From IMG/VR virus record IMGVR_UViG_3300032954_000037, positions 1-41,793 of that record: a stretch of DNA of 41,793 bases, one strand, 5' to 3'. This DNA is from a virus. The position numbers were made by a program, and so were the translations under genes. The notes under the pieces were generated by a model that was given only the letters and a program-made list of their open reading frames with translations, did no database searches and was not told the origin of the DNA. This document shows positions 23,774-32,249 of this stretch, one piece after another (positions within the stretch are counted from its first letter, which is position 1; each line of letters starts with the position of its first letter).

Positions 23774-25243
23774 GTGTGCGTTTCTGCTCTATTATACATG
23801 GTTCTTGTTTCGCTATCCCCGGGTTGCTTACAGGCCCAAGGTTTTAGGATTGAGCCCTCCCCGGTGTCGTCTTCCCTTACTTCGCCGGGTGTTTTGAGTA
23901 CCCTACAGGCCACTGTGCACCTATGCGCATATCCGAATAACGCTGTTCCCTGCAGCAATTTAGCTCAAACTTATAGTGACGCGACCCTGACAACGCCATG
24001 CTCACTTTCCACGCAAGTCGTCCTTGACGGAACCAATAGCTGCGTCGCGCAGACTGACACGCGGGGGAATTTTGGCTTCTGGGTCGCGGCGGGCACCTAC
24101 ACCTACACCCTCACGATTAGCACAGGCCAATCCTTCGGGCCTTTTTACTGGAGCGTTGGGATTCCAGCCGGCTCGACCGTCACAGGTCCATTCACGGTCA
24201 ACGGAACGCTACTCGTGACAAGCCTTACCACTGGCCGCTGTGTCCAAACGACGGGCACGGCCCCGAACATTTCTCTCGTCTCAGCTAGCGGGCCTTGTGG
24301 AACGTCCACTGGCACGCTTACAGCTACGGGCAGTCCAGTTTCATCCGATTGCGGGTTTTTCAGCGCCCCAACGTCCCTGACCGGCACGGCGAACTGCACT
24401 TATGCAAGCGCTTCGGGGTTTGTCCAGACACAGGGCGCGAACAACACGGACGCCTTTGAGATTCTGCGCTTCACCGATTCATCTCCAACTGGCAATTTCC
24501 TGCACTTCCGAAACGCGGCCAACAACGCGGACCTATTCACTCTTGGCGTGAACGGCGCGGCCACTTCCGCAACTTCATTCATTGCCCCAGTTTTCCAGTC
24601 ATCTTCCGCGAATCCATCGGCCACCGGGATTTTCCGTCTCGCTTCCGGTGATAGCTTGAATTTCAGGAACGCAGCGAACAGCGCCGACATCGCCTTTGCC
24701 AAGAATGGGAGTGACCAGCCCACTTTTAACGGGAATATTCTGCCGACGATCAACGGAGCGGTCACAAACGGCCATTTAGCGACGTTCGCCAACTCGGGCC
24801 AGATTCAAGACGGCGGCGCGGCAGCCGTGATCCCGACGCTCTCGACTGCCTCCATGAGCGGAACTGTGGCGCTGACGGGTGGCGTGCTGACGAGCCTTGC
24901 GTCGGGCGGGATGACGATCACTGTCACGATGCCCGCAAGCGGCTGCCCTTGCCGCGTACAAGTGCCCTATACATTTACCTGGAACGCTGCGAGCAACGCG
25001 AACGTAGACGGAATTGTTACGGATGGCTCTAATTCCTTCGGGCCTTGCGAGGCGACGATTGCTTTCAACGGAACATGGACCGGGTGCAGCGCTTCGTACT
25101 TTTCGCCGGTCACTTACTCGAATGGCGCGAATGTGACGTTCACGGTCGAAGCGCAGTCCAATGCCAATAGCACCGTGGAAGCTGGGCAGCAAAGAGCAGG
25201 ATTTCCAAACGGAATGCAGGTTTTGGTGTTCACAGCGAACTAG
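23720..25243 (+). CDS. Tail-fibre-like protein with signal peptide, about 507 aa
   Basis: From ATG 23720 there is an n-region (R3, R6, K15), a core SALLYMVLVSLSP, and a likely cut after LQA leaving Gln (residues 37-39). No ribosome site precedes it, and these first codons lie antisense to the start of the HNH gene; GTG 23774 or ATG 23798 are alternatives. The mature part is beta-rich and Cys-rich, with a collagen-like-free stem of repeats: FRNAANNADLFTLGVNG, then GIFRLASGDSLNFRNAANSA. A related repeat occurs in the 32249 protein. The C-terminus is a compact Cys-containing sandwich. Likely a fibre or head-fibre. Confidence 0.7.
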   Translation: MFRYFRFSAASALAKAVHVCVSALLYMVLVSLSPGCLQAQGFRIEPSPVSSSLTSPGVLSTLQATVHLCAYPNNAVPCSNLAQTYSDATLTTPCSLSTQVVLDGTNSCVAQTDTRGNFGFWVAAGTYTYTLTISTGQSFGPFYWSVGIPAGSTVTGPFTVNGTLLVTSLTTGRCVQTTGTAPNISLVSASGPCGTSTGTLTATGSPVSSDCGFFSAPTSLTGTANCTYASASGFVQTQGANNTDAFEILRFTDSSPTGNFLHFRNAANNADLFTLGVNGAATSATSFIAPVFQSSSANPSATGIFRLASGDSLNFRNAANSADIAFAKNGSDQPTFNGNILPTINGAVTNGHLATFANSGQIQDGGAAAVIPTLSTASMSGTVALTGGVLTSLASGGMTITVTMPASGCPCRVQVPYTFTWNAASNANVDGIVTDGSNSFGPCEATIAFNGTWTGCSASYFSPVTYSNGANVTFTVEAQSNANSTVEAGQQRAGFPNGMQVLVFTAN

Positions 25244-25245
25244 CC

Positions 25246-26070
25246 ATGCCCAACGTACCACAGGTTCCAGCAAACAATCCGATTCCGCCGGCTCCGAATA
25301 CCGTCCAGCAAGTTTGCATAAATGCGCTCTACGAAATAAATGTGGTGGCGCCGGGCGAGAATCCCGATCCGCTCGAACTCGCATTCGTTCTCTCGAAGTT
25401 CAACCAGCTCTCAGACTCGTGGAGCACGCGCGCCGAGAAGATTTTCGCTCTCGACCTGATTAGCGTCTCGCCCATCACGAACAATCCATTCCTGCTCGTT
25501 CCGGGCCTTGATCCGCACACGATTGGACCGCCCCCGATTGGCGCGGCGCCTATTCCCACATATCAGGTTGTCGGTGAGCGGCCCGTCCGCATCCGCAACA
25601 TCAACGTGCTGCTCAACAACGTGAGCCCGGTCGTGCGCTATCCGTTGCAAAAGCGTGACTCTGATTGGTGGGCGACCAATCGCGTACAGACGATCCAGAC
25701 CAGTCTGCCCACGGATTTCTACTATCGCCCCGACTGGCCGGTTGGCTCTATTTTCCTGTGGCCTGTTCCGAACTACGCCTACGGCCTCGAAATTGAGATC
25801 GAGACATTCCTGAACGGTTCCGCAACTCTTGCGACGGTGTTTGCATTCCCACCGGGCTATGAGTTGGCGATCACGCTGACACTTGCAGAACTGATTTGCC
25901 CGGCATTTGAGAAGCCTCCAAATCAGATTTTGGTCGCAGCCGCAGCGCAAGCGCGTCAAGCAGTTGCGGGATTGAACGCACCTCCACCGCGAATCAATCT
26001 CTCGGACTTCCGCTCAACGACGGACAGGCCGCGAGCCAGCTTTAATTATCGAACGGGGTATGACACGTAA
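25246..26070 (+). CDS. Head-to-tail adaptor, P22 gp4-like, 274 aa
   Basis: The N-terminus CINALYEINVVAPGENPDPL then ELAFVLSKFNQLSDSW resembles the connector proteins (gp4 of P22, gp16-type) that bind below the portal and seal DNA in. The middle has TDFYYRPDWPVGSIFLWPVP, seen in tail adaptor proteins of other podoviruses. It is followed by the gp10-like gene, the same order as in P22. Longer than P22 gp4 (166 residues), so an extra domain is present. Confidence 0.75.
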   Translation: MPNVPQVPANNPIPPAPNTVQQVCINALYEINVVAPGENPDPLELAFVLSKFNQLSDSWSTRAEKIFALDLISVSPITNNPFLLVPGLDPHTIGPPPIGAAPIPTYQVVGERPVRIRNINVLLNNVSPVVRYPLQKRDSDWWATNRVQTIQTSLPTDFYYRPDWPVGSIFLWPVPNYAYGLEIEIETFLNGSATLATVFAFPPGYELAITLTLAELICPAFEKPPNQILVAAAAQARQAVAGLNAPPPRINLSDFRSTTDRPRASFNYRTGYDT

Positions 26071-27626
26071 TGGCGCGCTTCTCATTTATCGGCCCCTCTT
26101 ACGCCAGTCAGAGCTTATCGGCAGACTGCCAAGTCACGCGCAATTGGTACGTCGAGACGATTGAAAATAACGGCAAGGTCGCGCAGGCTCTTTATCCCAC
26201 ACCCGGTAAAAGCCTTCTCGTTACGTTGCCCGGCGGCCCTATTCGCGGGCAAGTAGAAATCAACGGGCGAGCCTTCGCTGTCTCCGGCCCCAATTTCTGC
26301 GAAGTTTTTGCGAACGGAACATCGAACACTATCGCGCAGGTGGCGAATGACCTGCTCCCCGTTTCGATGGTTTGCAGTCCGCAGCAGCTTTTGCTCGCCT
26401 GTGGCGGGAATCTCTATTGCTACCAGCTCCAGACGCAGCAAAACGTGGGAATCGGCACGGGCATCGCGGGAACATTCAACCAGATTCCTAACGCGAATTT
26501 CTCTCTGCCGAGCGGTGCGAATGGAAACCCGATTCAGGTCGAGTACATCGACGGATTTTTCTTGGTGCTGCTCGCCAACTCTCAGGTGATCTATATCTCG
26601 CAGCCTCTCGATGCGACGACATGGCCTCCGCTGCAAAAACTGATCGTTTCGGTGTTCTCAGACAACGTGCAGAGCATCATTCAGAACAACCGCAGACTCG
26701 CAGTGCAGGGCCGCAAGCGCTCGACGGTCTATTACGACTCAGGCAGCGCCAACATCTTCGATGTGGACCCGAGCGGAACTATTGAGAATGGCTTGTGCGC
26801 TCCATTTGCTCGCGGCCGACTCGATAACTCGATTATCTGGCTCGATCAAGACGAGCATGGATTGGGGATCGCGCGCCGGAACTCAGGCTATACGCCCGTC
26901 CGCATCAGCAATCACGCGATTGAGTTTGCGATGCAGGGTTATCCGACGATTTCCGATTGCGTCGTTTATACCTATCAGGATCAAGGACACTCCTTCGCGG
27001 TTTTCACGTTCCCGACCGCGCAAAAGACGTGGGTGTACGATGTGGCCACGGGCCAGTGGCATGAGCGCGCCTACTGGAACACGGGAACCGGAACATTCTC
27101 GGCTGACAAGGCGCAATATCACATGCTCGCCTTCGGAATGCACCTTGTTGGCGATCCGGGCAGCGGAAATATCTACCAGATGGCGATTCCGTCCGCGAAT
27201 GGCGGTGGTTGGAACTTCGTCACCGACAACGGCAATCCCATTCGCCGCGTTCGTCGCGCGCCTCACGTTGGATTCGAATTCAAGCGCGTGTACTTCAACG
27301 AGTTGAATATCGATGTAGAGTCCGGCTTAGGGCCGATTCCTCCGCTGCAAGACGGAGCGGGAAACAATCGTGATCCGGTCATGATGCTCCGCTGGTCGAA
27401 GGACTATTCAAAGACATGGAGCAACGAGTACGAATTGACCTGCGGTCAGGCCGGAGATTTCAGAAGGCGCGTGCGCAAGTCTAAAATCGGTAGTTCAAAG
27501 ACGGGCATGGTGTTCGAGGTTTCCGTCACCGACCCCATTCCGTGGCGCATCACCGAAGCGTATCTGGACGCGACGAACTTTCAGGCGCAAGAGCGTCTAG
27601 CCAAGCAGTACGCGAGGGTTAGCTGA
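26070..27626 (+). CDS. P22 gp10-like tail (packaged DNA stabilization) protein, 518 aa
   Basis: Family features: an N-terminal MARFSFIGPSYASQSLSADC then QVTRNWYVETIENNGK, GGPIRGQVEINGRAFAVSGP in the first strand set, and a WD-like beta-propeller through FFLVLLANSQVIYISQPLDA. Near the end is SKDYSKTWSNEYEL. P22 gp10 forms the hexameric tube linking gp4 to the needle and tailspikes. Length is close to P22 gp10 (472). Coupled to both neighbours by one-base overlaps. Confidence 0.9.
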   Translation: MARFSFIGPSYASQSLSADCQVTRNWYVETIENNGKVAQALYPTPGKSLLVTLPGGPIRGQVEINGRAFAVSGPNFCEVFANGTSNTIAQVANDLLPVSMVCSPQQLLLACGGNLYCYQLQTQQNVGIGTGIAGTFNQIPNANFSLPSGANGNPIQVEYIDGFFLVLLANSQVIYISQPLDATTWPPLQKLIVSVFSDNVQSIIQNNRRLAVQGRKRSTVYYDSGSANIFDVDPSGTIENGLCAPFARGRLDNSIIWLDQDEHGLGIARRNSGYTPVRISNHAIEFAMQGYPTISDCVVYTYQDQGHSFAVFTFPTAQKTWVYDVATGQWHERAYWNTGTGTFSADKAQYHMLAFGMHLVGDPGSGNIYQMAIPSANGGGWNFVTDNGNPIRRVRRAPHVGFEFKRVYFNELNIDVESGLGPIPPLQDGAGNNRDPVMMLRWSKDYSKTWSNEYELTCGQAGDFRRRVRKSKIGSSKTGMVFEVSVTDPIPWRITEAYLDATNFQAQERLAKQYARVS

Positions 27627-27868
27627 TGAATTCCGTGCCAGTCCAACGTCCTCCGGCCAGCCCAAAGGACATCGATCAGAACTTCCTGACGAATTGGTAC
27701 GCCAGCATCCGCGCGCCGGGCTCGACCGTTTCACCGCCCGCGAACTCAACGTCTGCGGGAGTGTTCGGGCAAATGGCTTTGGATGCGAATTACGTGTATT
27801 TCTGTGTTAAAACTGGCAGCACGCAAGGGATGGCAACGTGGAAAAGAATTCCCCTGAATCCGTTTTGA
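27626..27868 (+). CDS. Hypothetical protein, 80 aa
   Basis: TGATG junction with gp10-like gene. Pro/Ser-rich linker, then FGQMALDANYVYFCVKTGST and KRIPL at the end; this GxMAxDxNYVYxxxxxGxWKRIPL pattern occurs in fibre-associated modules of other phages. Its last 31 bases overlap the ACP frame. Confidence 0.65.
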   Translation: MNSVPVQRPPASPKDIDQNFLTNWYASIRAPGSTVSPPANSTSAGVFGQMALDANYVYFCVKTGSTQGMATWKRIPLNPF

Positions 27869-28068
27869 AGGCGATGATCGCAGCACAGTCGGGGCTGGCG
27901 TTCGATGAGGTCAACATCCTCACAAAGCTCAACGAATTGGGCCTAGACTCGCTGGAATTTGTCGATCTGATGATGACAATTCGGGACGAATTCAAGGGAT
28001 TTGCGATGCCCGAGAGCGAATGGCACACGCTGGACACCGTTGGAGACATTTTGAGGGCTATTAATTGA
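27838..28068 (+). CDS. acp: Acyl carrier protein, 76 aa
   Basis: Correct length for ACP with the 4'-phosphopantetheine site at Ser38 in ELGLDSLEFVDLMM, matching the (D/A)SLE/D motif. It is acidic, with a helix IRDEFKGFAMPESE and a fourth helix near TVGDILRAI. ACPs carry acyl chains as thioesters after modification by a host phosphopantetheinyl transferase. GTG start with AAGGGATGG upstream. The next gene, a GNAT transferase, starts inside its stop (TTGA). A free-standing ACP among virion genes is unusual. Confidence 0.85.
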   Translation: MEKNSPESVLKAMIAAQSGLAFDEVNILTKLNELGLDSLEFVDLMMTIRDEFKGFAMPESEWHTLDTVGDILRAIN

Positions 28069-28523
28069 ACCCGACGTTCCACGTAGAGCAGTGGTCTGAC
28101 GCTATTGGCGAGTTGCGCCCGCTTTTCTCCCTGCTTTGGGACGATGTGGCGGTCGATAAAGACCGCTTCGTGGCCAAGTGCGAAGAGGCTAAATATGAGG
28201 CGCTCGAAAAGGCCGGTGCGCTATGCGTCACGACGATGCGCGTGGATGGGAAGATCGCTGGATATTACGTCGCACTCATCATCGCCAACCCGCACTACGA
28301 AGGCCAGGGCCTCATGGCCTACACGGACATGTACTTCATGCTTCCCGAGTTTCGGATCGGAAATCTCGGGATGAAGCTCTTCGCATTTTCTGAGAAGACT
28401 TGGCGCGAACGCGGGGCGGTGAAGGCGTATTCGTCCCACAAGCTGCACCGAGACAGAAGCAAGATGATGCTCGCTTTAGGCTGGAAGCCCACTGATTTGA
28501 TTTATTCGAAGGTGCTCGCGTGA
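28065..28523 (+). CDS. GNAT-family N-acyltransferase, 152 aa
   Basis: Fold landmarks: CVTTMRVDGKIAGYYVALI (strand 2-3), AYTDMYFMLPEFRIGNLGMK (strand 4 and the acyl-CoA loop; R-x-x-N-x-G instead of the usual R-x-x-G-x-G), then HKLHRDRSKMMLALGWKPT (C-terminal strand). GNATs of this type are frequent in phages, with unknown targets. Because it is coupled to an ACP, the donor could be acyl-ACP rather than acetyl-CoA; this is inference. The stop overlaps the ejection-protein start. Confidence 0.85.
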   Translation: MNPTFHVEQWSDAIGELRPLFSLLWDDVAVDKDRFVAKCEEAKYEALEKAGALCVTTMRVDGKIAGYYVALIIANPHYEGQGLMAYTDMYFMLPEFRIGNLGMKLFAFSEKTWRERGAVKAYSSHKLHRDRSKMMLALGWKPTDLIYSKVLA

Positions 28524-29365
28524 GTACGGTGGCCATAGCCAGTATCGCTGCGGCGGGAATTGGAGCCGCTGGAAGTATCGCCGCCGGAAGCGAGCAGGAA
28601 AGTGCGTCCGAGAGCGCCGCGCAACTCCAAGCGCAGGAAGCTCAGAATGCTCTGAATTTCCAAGAACAGGAATTCAACACCGAGCAGCAGAATATGGCTC
28701 CGTGGCTGAAGGCGGGCGGAAACGCCATCACCACACTCGCCAACGATCTTAATGCGACTCCCGGCACAACCACTTCGGAGAATATTGGGGGCGTCAATTA
28801 CAACCTCCAAACGGGCAATGGTGGTCTGCTTGAACCGTGGAACAATGAATTCGTCGCTCCGACCGCTGCCGAGGCTGCACAGACTCCCGGCTACGAGTTC
28901 ACGCTCGGGCAGGGCGAACAAGCCCTTCAAAATTCAGCTGCGGCAAGCGGGGGATTGCTCAGCGGCGGCACGGCTAAAGGGATTGCGGATTATGCCGAAG
29001 GGCTCGCCGACACGACATATCAGCAGACCTATCAGAACGCTTTGCAGCAGTACGAAACGGCCTACAATCAATTCCAGAATAACCAGACGAACACGTACAA
29101 TCGCCTATCTGGGGTATCTGGAGCTGGACAGACGGCCGCAACGAATCTCAATCAAGAAGGTCAAGCTGCGGCGAACAATGTATCGAGCACGTATCTCACG
29201 ACGGGCGCGCAGCAAGGGCAGGATATTCAGAACGCGGCTGCGGCCACAGCTAGTGGCTACGCTGGCGCTTCGAATGCAGCGAGCGGCGCGATCACGAATA
29301 TCGGACAGCTTTTGACTTTGCAGCAGCTTCTCGCAGGACAGACCGCACAGGTGGCGGTGAGCTAA
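28520..29365 (+). CDS. Ejection (DNA transfer) protein, 281 aa
   Basis: The N-terminus is a glycine-alanine membrane-like helix (VAIASIAAAGIGAAGSIAAG), as in P22 gp7-like injection proteins. The middle has PGYEFTLGQGEQALQNSAAA, then LADTTYQQTYQNALQQYETA and NQTNTYNRLSGVSGAGQ. These belong to a widespread podovirus family released with the DNA to form a channel. First of three ejection-type genes. Confidence 0.85.
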   Translation: MSTVAIASIAAAGIGAAGSIAAGSEQESASESAAQLQAQEAQNALNFQEQEFNTEQQNMAPWLKAGGNAITTLANDLNATPGTTTSENIGGVNYNLQTGNGGLLEPWNNEFVAPTAAEAAQTPGYEFTLGQGEQALQNSAAASGGLLSGGTAKGIADYAEGLADTTYQQTYQNALQQYETAYNQFQNNQTNTYNRLSGVSGAGQTAATNLNQEGQAAANNVSSTYLTTGAQQGQDIQNAAAATASGYAGASNAASGAITNIGQLLTLQQLLAGQTAQVAVS

Positions 29366-30939
29366 TGGCCAGTATCCCACTTCCGGCACTCGACATTCGT
29401 CCTCCCGAGAACCCTCTGGACACCTACGCCAAAGCCCTGTCTGTGAAGTCGATGTTGCAGGGACAGCAGACACAACAACTTGAGCAGCAACAAGCACGTC
29501 TTGGGATTCAGCAATCTCAAACTGCTCTCGCGGACCAAAAAGCGATGACTTCCGCGATGACGGAATGGGATGGAAAAGACCCGGATAATTTGCCAAGTCT
29601 GGTCCTAAAAAATGGAGGCTCTGCGAACGCCGTTTTCAATGTCCGCAAGCAGCTTCTCGATCAGAAGAAAACTCTTTCTGACATCGCTGCCGCAGACGCG
29701 ACGACGAACTCGAAGAATCTCGAATCGCTAAAAACGCGCAACGACCAGATTGCGGGGAGTCTTGAAACCCTGACTGACGTTTCCGATGACAAGCTGCCCG
29801 TAGAGGCGAAGCGCACCGTAAACGGGATGGTGGCCGACGGATTGATCGACTCGAATCACGCGCAGGAGCTTGGCGCATTCATAGACTCCAACGCCACAAA
29901 TCCGCAGGCGCTCCGGCAAGGGATCGACCATTACGCCAAAATGCACATGGGCTATTCGGCCCTTGCGGATCAGGCACAGAAGAGTTCCGAAGTGTATAAG
30001 AACGTGCAGCAAGGCAATCTCGCCAAAGCGGAGGCCATGCAAAAGGGCTCACCGCTCACGGCGATGGAGCAAGACCCGACTTGGTTCACGCCTGAAAAGC
30101 TGCCAGCCACAATTGCCTATCTGCAATCAAAGTCCGGTGACACGTCCGATCCTGTGAACCAGGCGCGCGCGACACGCTTGCTCGGCATCGCTGAGGTTTC
30201 AAAGCAGCAGCAGCTTGCGATGGATTATTCAAAGAAAGCGAACGATCAGGCCATTCAAGACGGTGATCCGATTGCGGCGGCGAAACTTCTCGTGGACGGC
30301 ACTGTCGCTCCATCGCAAATCATTTCAGCTCGTAAGCCGGAATTCGCGCAGAAGGCGTTCACCGCAGCCGCGCAGATGCAACCGGGATGGACCGCGCAAA
30401 CTGCGGATGCTGATTTCAAAGTTGCCAGCTCTCCCGCAAACGTCGCGTTCTTTGGCTCCGCGAAGTCGCTGATTGATAAGGGTGGCACTTTGGATCAGCT
30501 CGCAGCGGCGGCCAAAGACATTCCTGACGGCAAGATTCCGGTTTTCAATAACATCATGGATGCGGCAAAGGCCGCAGCGGGAAGCGGGCCGATTGCGAAA
30601 TATGCCTCTATCCTGCTCGGCGTGACAGATGACTATGCAAAGGTCATGGGCGGCGGCGTAGGAACCGATTCGGGGCGCACTCAAGCCCTTAGTCTTGCCC
30701 CAGCGCAGGCGAGCCCCGAACAACGCGCAGCCGCCATTGAAGGAATCAGGGGCTCAGTCACTTCGCAGCTTAATTCGCGCATCGGCAGCAATCCGGTCAT
30801 GCGGAAGATGTACGGCGACAATATGGCCCCGACTGTTCAGAAACCGCAGCTCCAAGTTGGCCAGCAGGTAAAGCTCAAGAACGGGCAAATCGTGACAGTG
30901 GGGACAATTCATCCTGACGGAAGCTGGGACCCGAAATAA
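29365..30939 (+). CDS. Ejection-type internal virion protein, 524 aa
   Basis: Helical, Gln/Ala-rich protein of the size and place of P22 gp20/gp16. The N-terminus has RPPENPLDTYAKALSVKSML followed by a Gln-rich coil, common in podovirus ejection proteins. The C-terminal 40 residues are a small beta unit (VGQQVKLKNGQIVTVGTIHP), an SH3-like fragment. TGATG-like junctions on both sides. Confidence 0.8.
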   Translation: MASIPLPALDIRPPENPLDTYAKALSVKSMLQGQQTQQLEQQQARLGIQQSQTALADQKAMTSAMTEWDGKDPDNLPSLVLKNGGSANAVFNVRKQLLDQKKTLSDIAAADATTNSKNLESLKTRNDQIAGSLETLTDVSDDKLPVEAKRTVNGMVADGLIDSNHAQELGAFIDSNATNPQALRQGIDHYAKMHMGYSALADQAQKSSEVYKNVQQGNLAKAEAMQKGSPLTAMEQDPTWFTPEKLPATIAYLQSKSGDTSDPVNQARATRLLGIAEVSKQQQLAMDYSKKANDQAIQDGDPIAAAKLLVDGTVAPSQIISARKPEFAQKAFTAAAQMQPGWTAQTADADFKVASSPANVAFFGSAKSLIDKGGTLDQLAAAAKDIPDGKIPVFNNIMDAAKAAAGSGPIAKYASILLGVTDDYAKVMGGGVGTDSGRTQALSLAPAQASPEQRAAAIEGIRGSVTSQLNSRIGSNPVMRKMYGDNMAPTVQKPQLQVGQQVKLKNGQIVTVGTIHPDGSWDPK

Positions 30940-32249
30940 TGCCGCAAGGTACGTACACCCTCGATGACGTAGCACCGCAGTCAGCGGCTCCGGCACAGGC
31001 TGGAAAGTATTCCGCCGATGACATTGCGGATGCGTCGCCGCCTGCAGAGCGCACATGGCTTGACTCGGCGGGAGATTTCGCAAAGGGATTGTGGTCGCAG
31101 GTGAACCCGATCACCGGAGTAAAGGGACTGGCGCAAGCCACATCTCACCCGATCCAAACTTACATGGCCGATGCGGGCAATCGACAGGAGATTCTCGATC
31201 AAGCAGAAGAAGATTTCAAATCCGGAAACTACGGGCGCGGCGTCGTGCGTTCACTTTACGGAATCATCCCATTTCTCGGTCCACAGATGAATCAGGCAGG
31301 CACGGATATTGGGACAGGGAAGGTGGCTCAGGGCCTCGGGGAAAGCATCGGTATGGGCCTTTCGATGACTCTGCCTTCAAAGATCGGCGATGTTACCAAA
31401 TTGACTGGCCCGCTTGATACCGAAGCTGCGGCGACGCGCTGGTATCAAAGCGCCCTGAAACCTTCTACTACGGCAAATCCCGCGAAGGTTGCGAACGCTA
31501 TCAGCGGAGGACTTGAAAACGCCATTCCGATCAGTAAAGGAGGATTGGAAAAGCTAGCCGATCTGACCGACGATCTGAATTCCAAGATTGCAGCGGAGAT
31601 CGCTAGTCGTCCGAACGCTCCGATCAACAAATTCGCAGTTGCTTCTCGCTTGGGCGACACCGCGAAACAGTTCTCAACGCAGGTGAACCCGATTGAAGAT
31701 TTGAATGCCATCGGCAAGAGCGGGAACGAGTTTCTCGAAAACCAGCCCGTCGATATTCCTGCTTCACAGGCGCAAGCCCTGAAACAGGGGACCTACAAAC
31801 AACTGAGCGGCCGCGCCTACGGGGAATTGGGCAGCGCCACAATCGAATCTCAGAAAGCTCTCGCGCGCGGCTTGAAAGAAGAGCTGGCAAACGCTTTCCC
31901 TGAACTCAGCGATTTGAATGCGCAAGACTCAAAACTTCTCGATTTGCAAGGGATGCTCCAGCGAGCGGTGAATCGGATCAGCAATCACCAAATGGTGGGC
32001 ATCGGAACGCCGATCATGGGCGCTGGCGTGAAGGCGGCAACGGGAAGCACGGGAATCGCTGGGGCGGCTGCATTGGCGAAGGCTGTCTTTGACGATCCAT
32101 ACATCAAGTCACAAGTGGCAATCGCACTGAACAAGGCATCCAAGGGTGGTATAACGATTCCTACGGCTGCTGCGAGATATGCGGGATACGTGAACGCGCT
32201 CGGGAACGTCTCCACTTCTCCAAGCCCCGGCGATCAAGGAAGCCAGTGA
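30939..32249 (+). CDS. Third ejection-type virion protein, 436 aa
   Basis: The N-terminus has two short repeats (GTYTLDDV and GKYSADDI), typical of phage internal proteins. After that come helices with a Gly-rich membrane-like segment near VVRSLYGIIPFLGPQMNQAG and another near the end (GAGVKAATGSTGIAGAAALA). In other phages this is sometimes a transglycosylase, but I see no Glu-based motif. With the two preceding genes it makes the usual set of three. Confidence 0.75.
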   Translation: MPQGTYTLDDVAPQSAAPAQAGKYSADDIADASPPAERTWLDSAGDFAKGLWSQVNPITGVKGLAQATSHPIQTYMADAGNRQEILDQAEEDFKSGNYGRGVVRSLYGIIPFLGPQMNQAGTDIGTGKVAQGLGESIGMGLSMTLPSKIGDVTKLTGPLDTEAAATRWYQSALKPSTTANPAKVANAISGGLENAIPISKGGLEKLADLTDDLNSKIAAEIASRPNAPINKFAVASRLGDTAKQFSTQVNPIEDLNAIGKSGNEFLENQPVDIPASQAQALKQGTYKQLSGRAYGELGSATIESQKALARGLKEELANAFPELSDLNAQDSKLLDLQGMLQRAVNRISNHQMVGIGTPIMGAGVKAATGSTGIAGAAALAKAVFDDPYIKSQVAIALNKASKGGITIPTAAARYAGYVNALGNVSTSPSPGDQGSQ

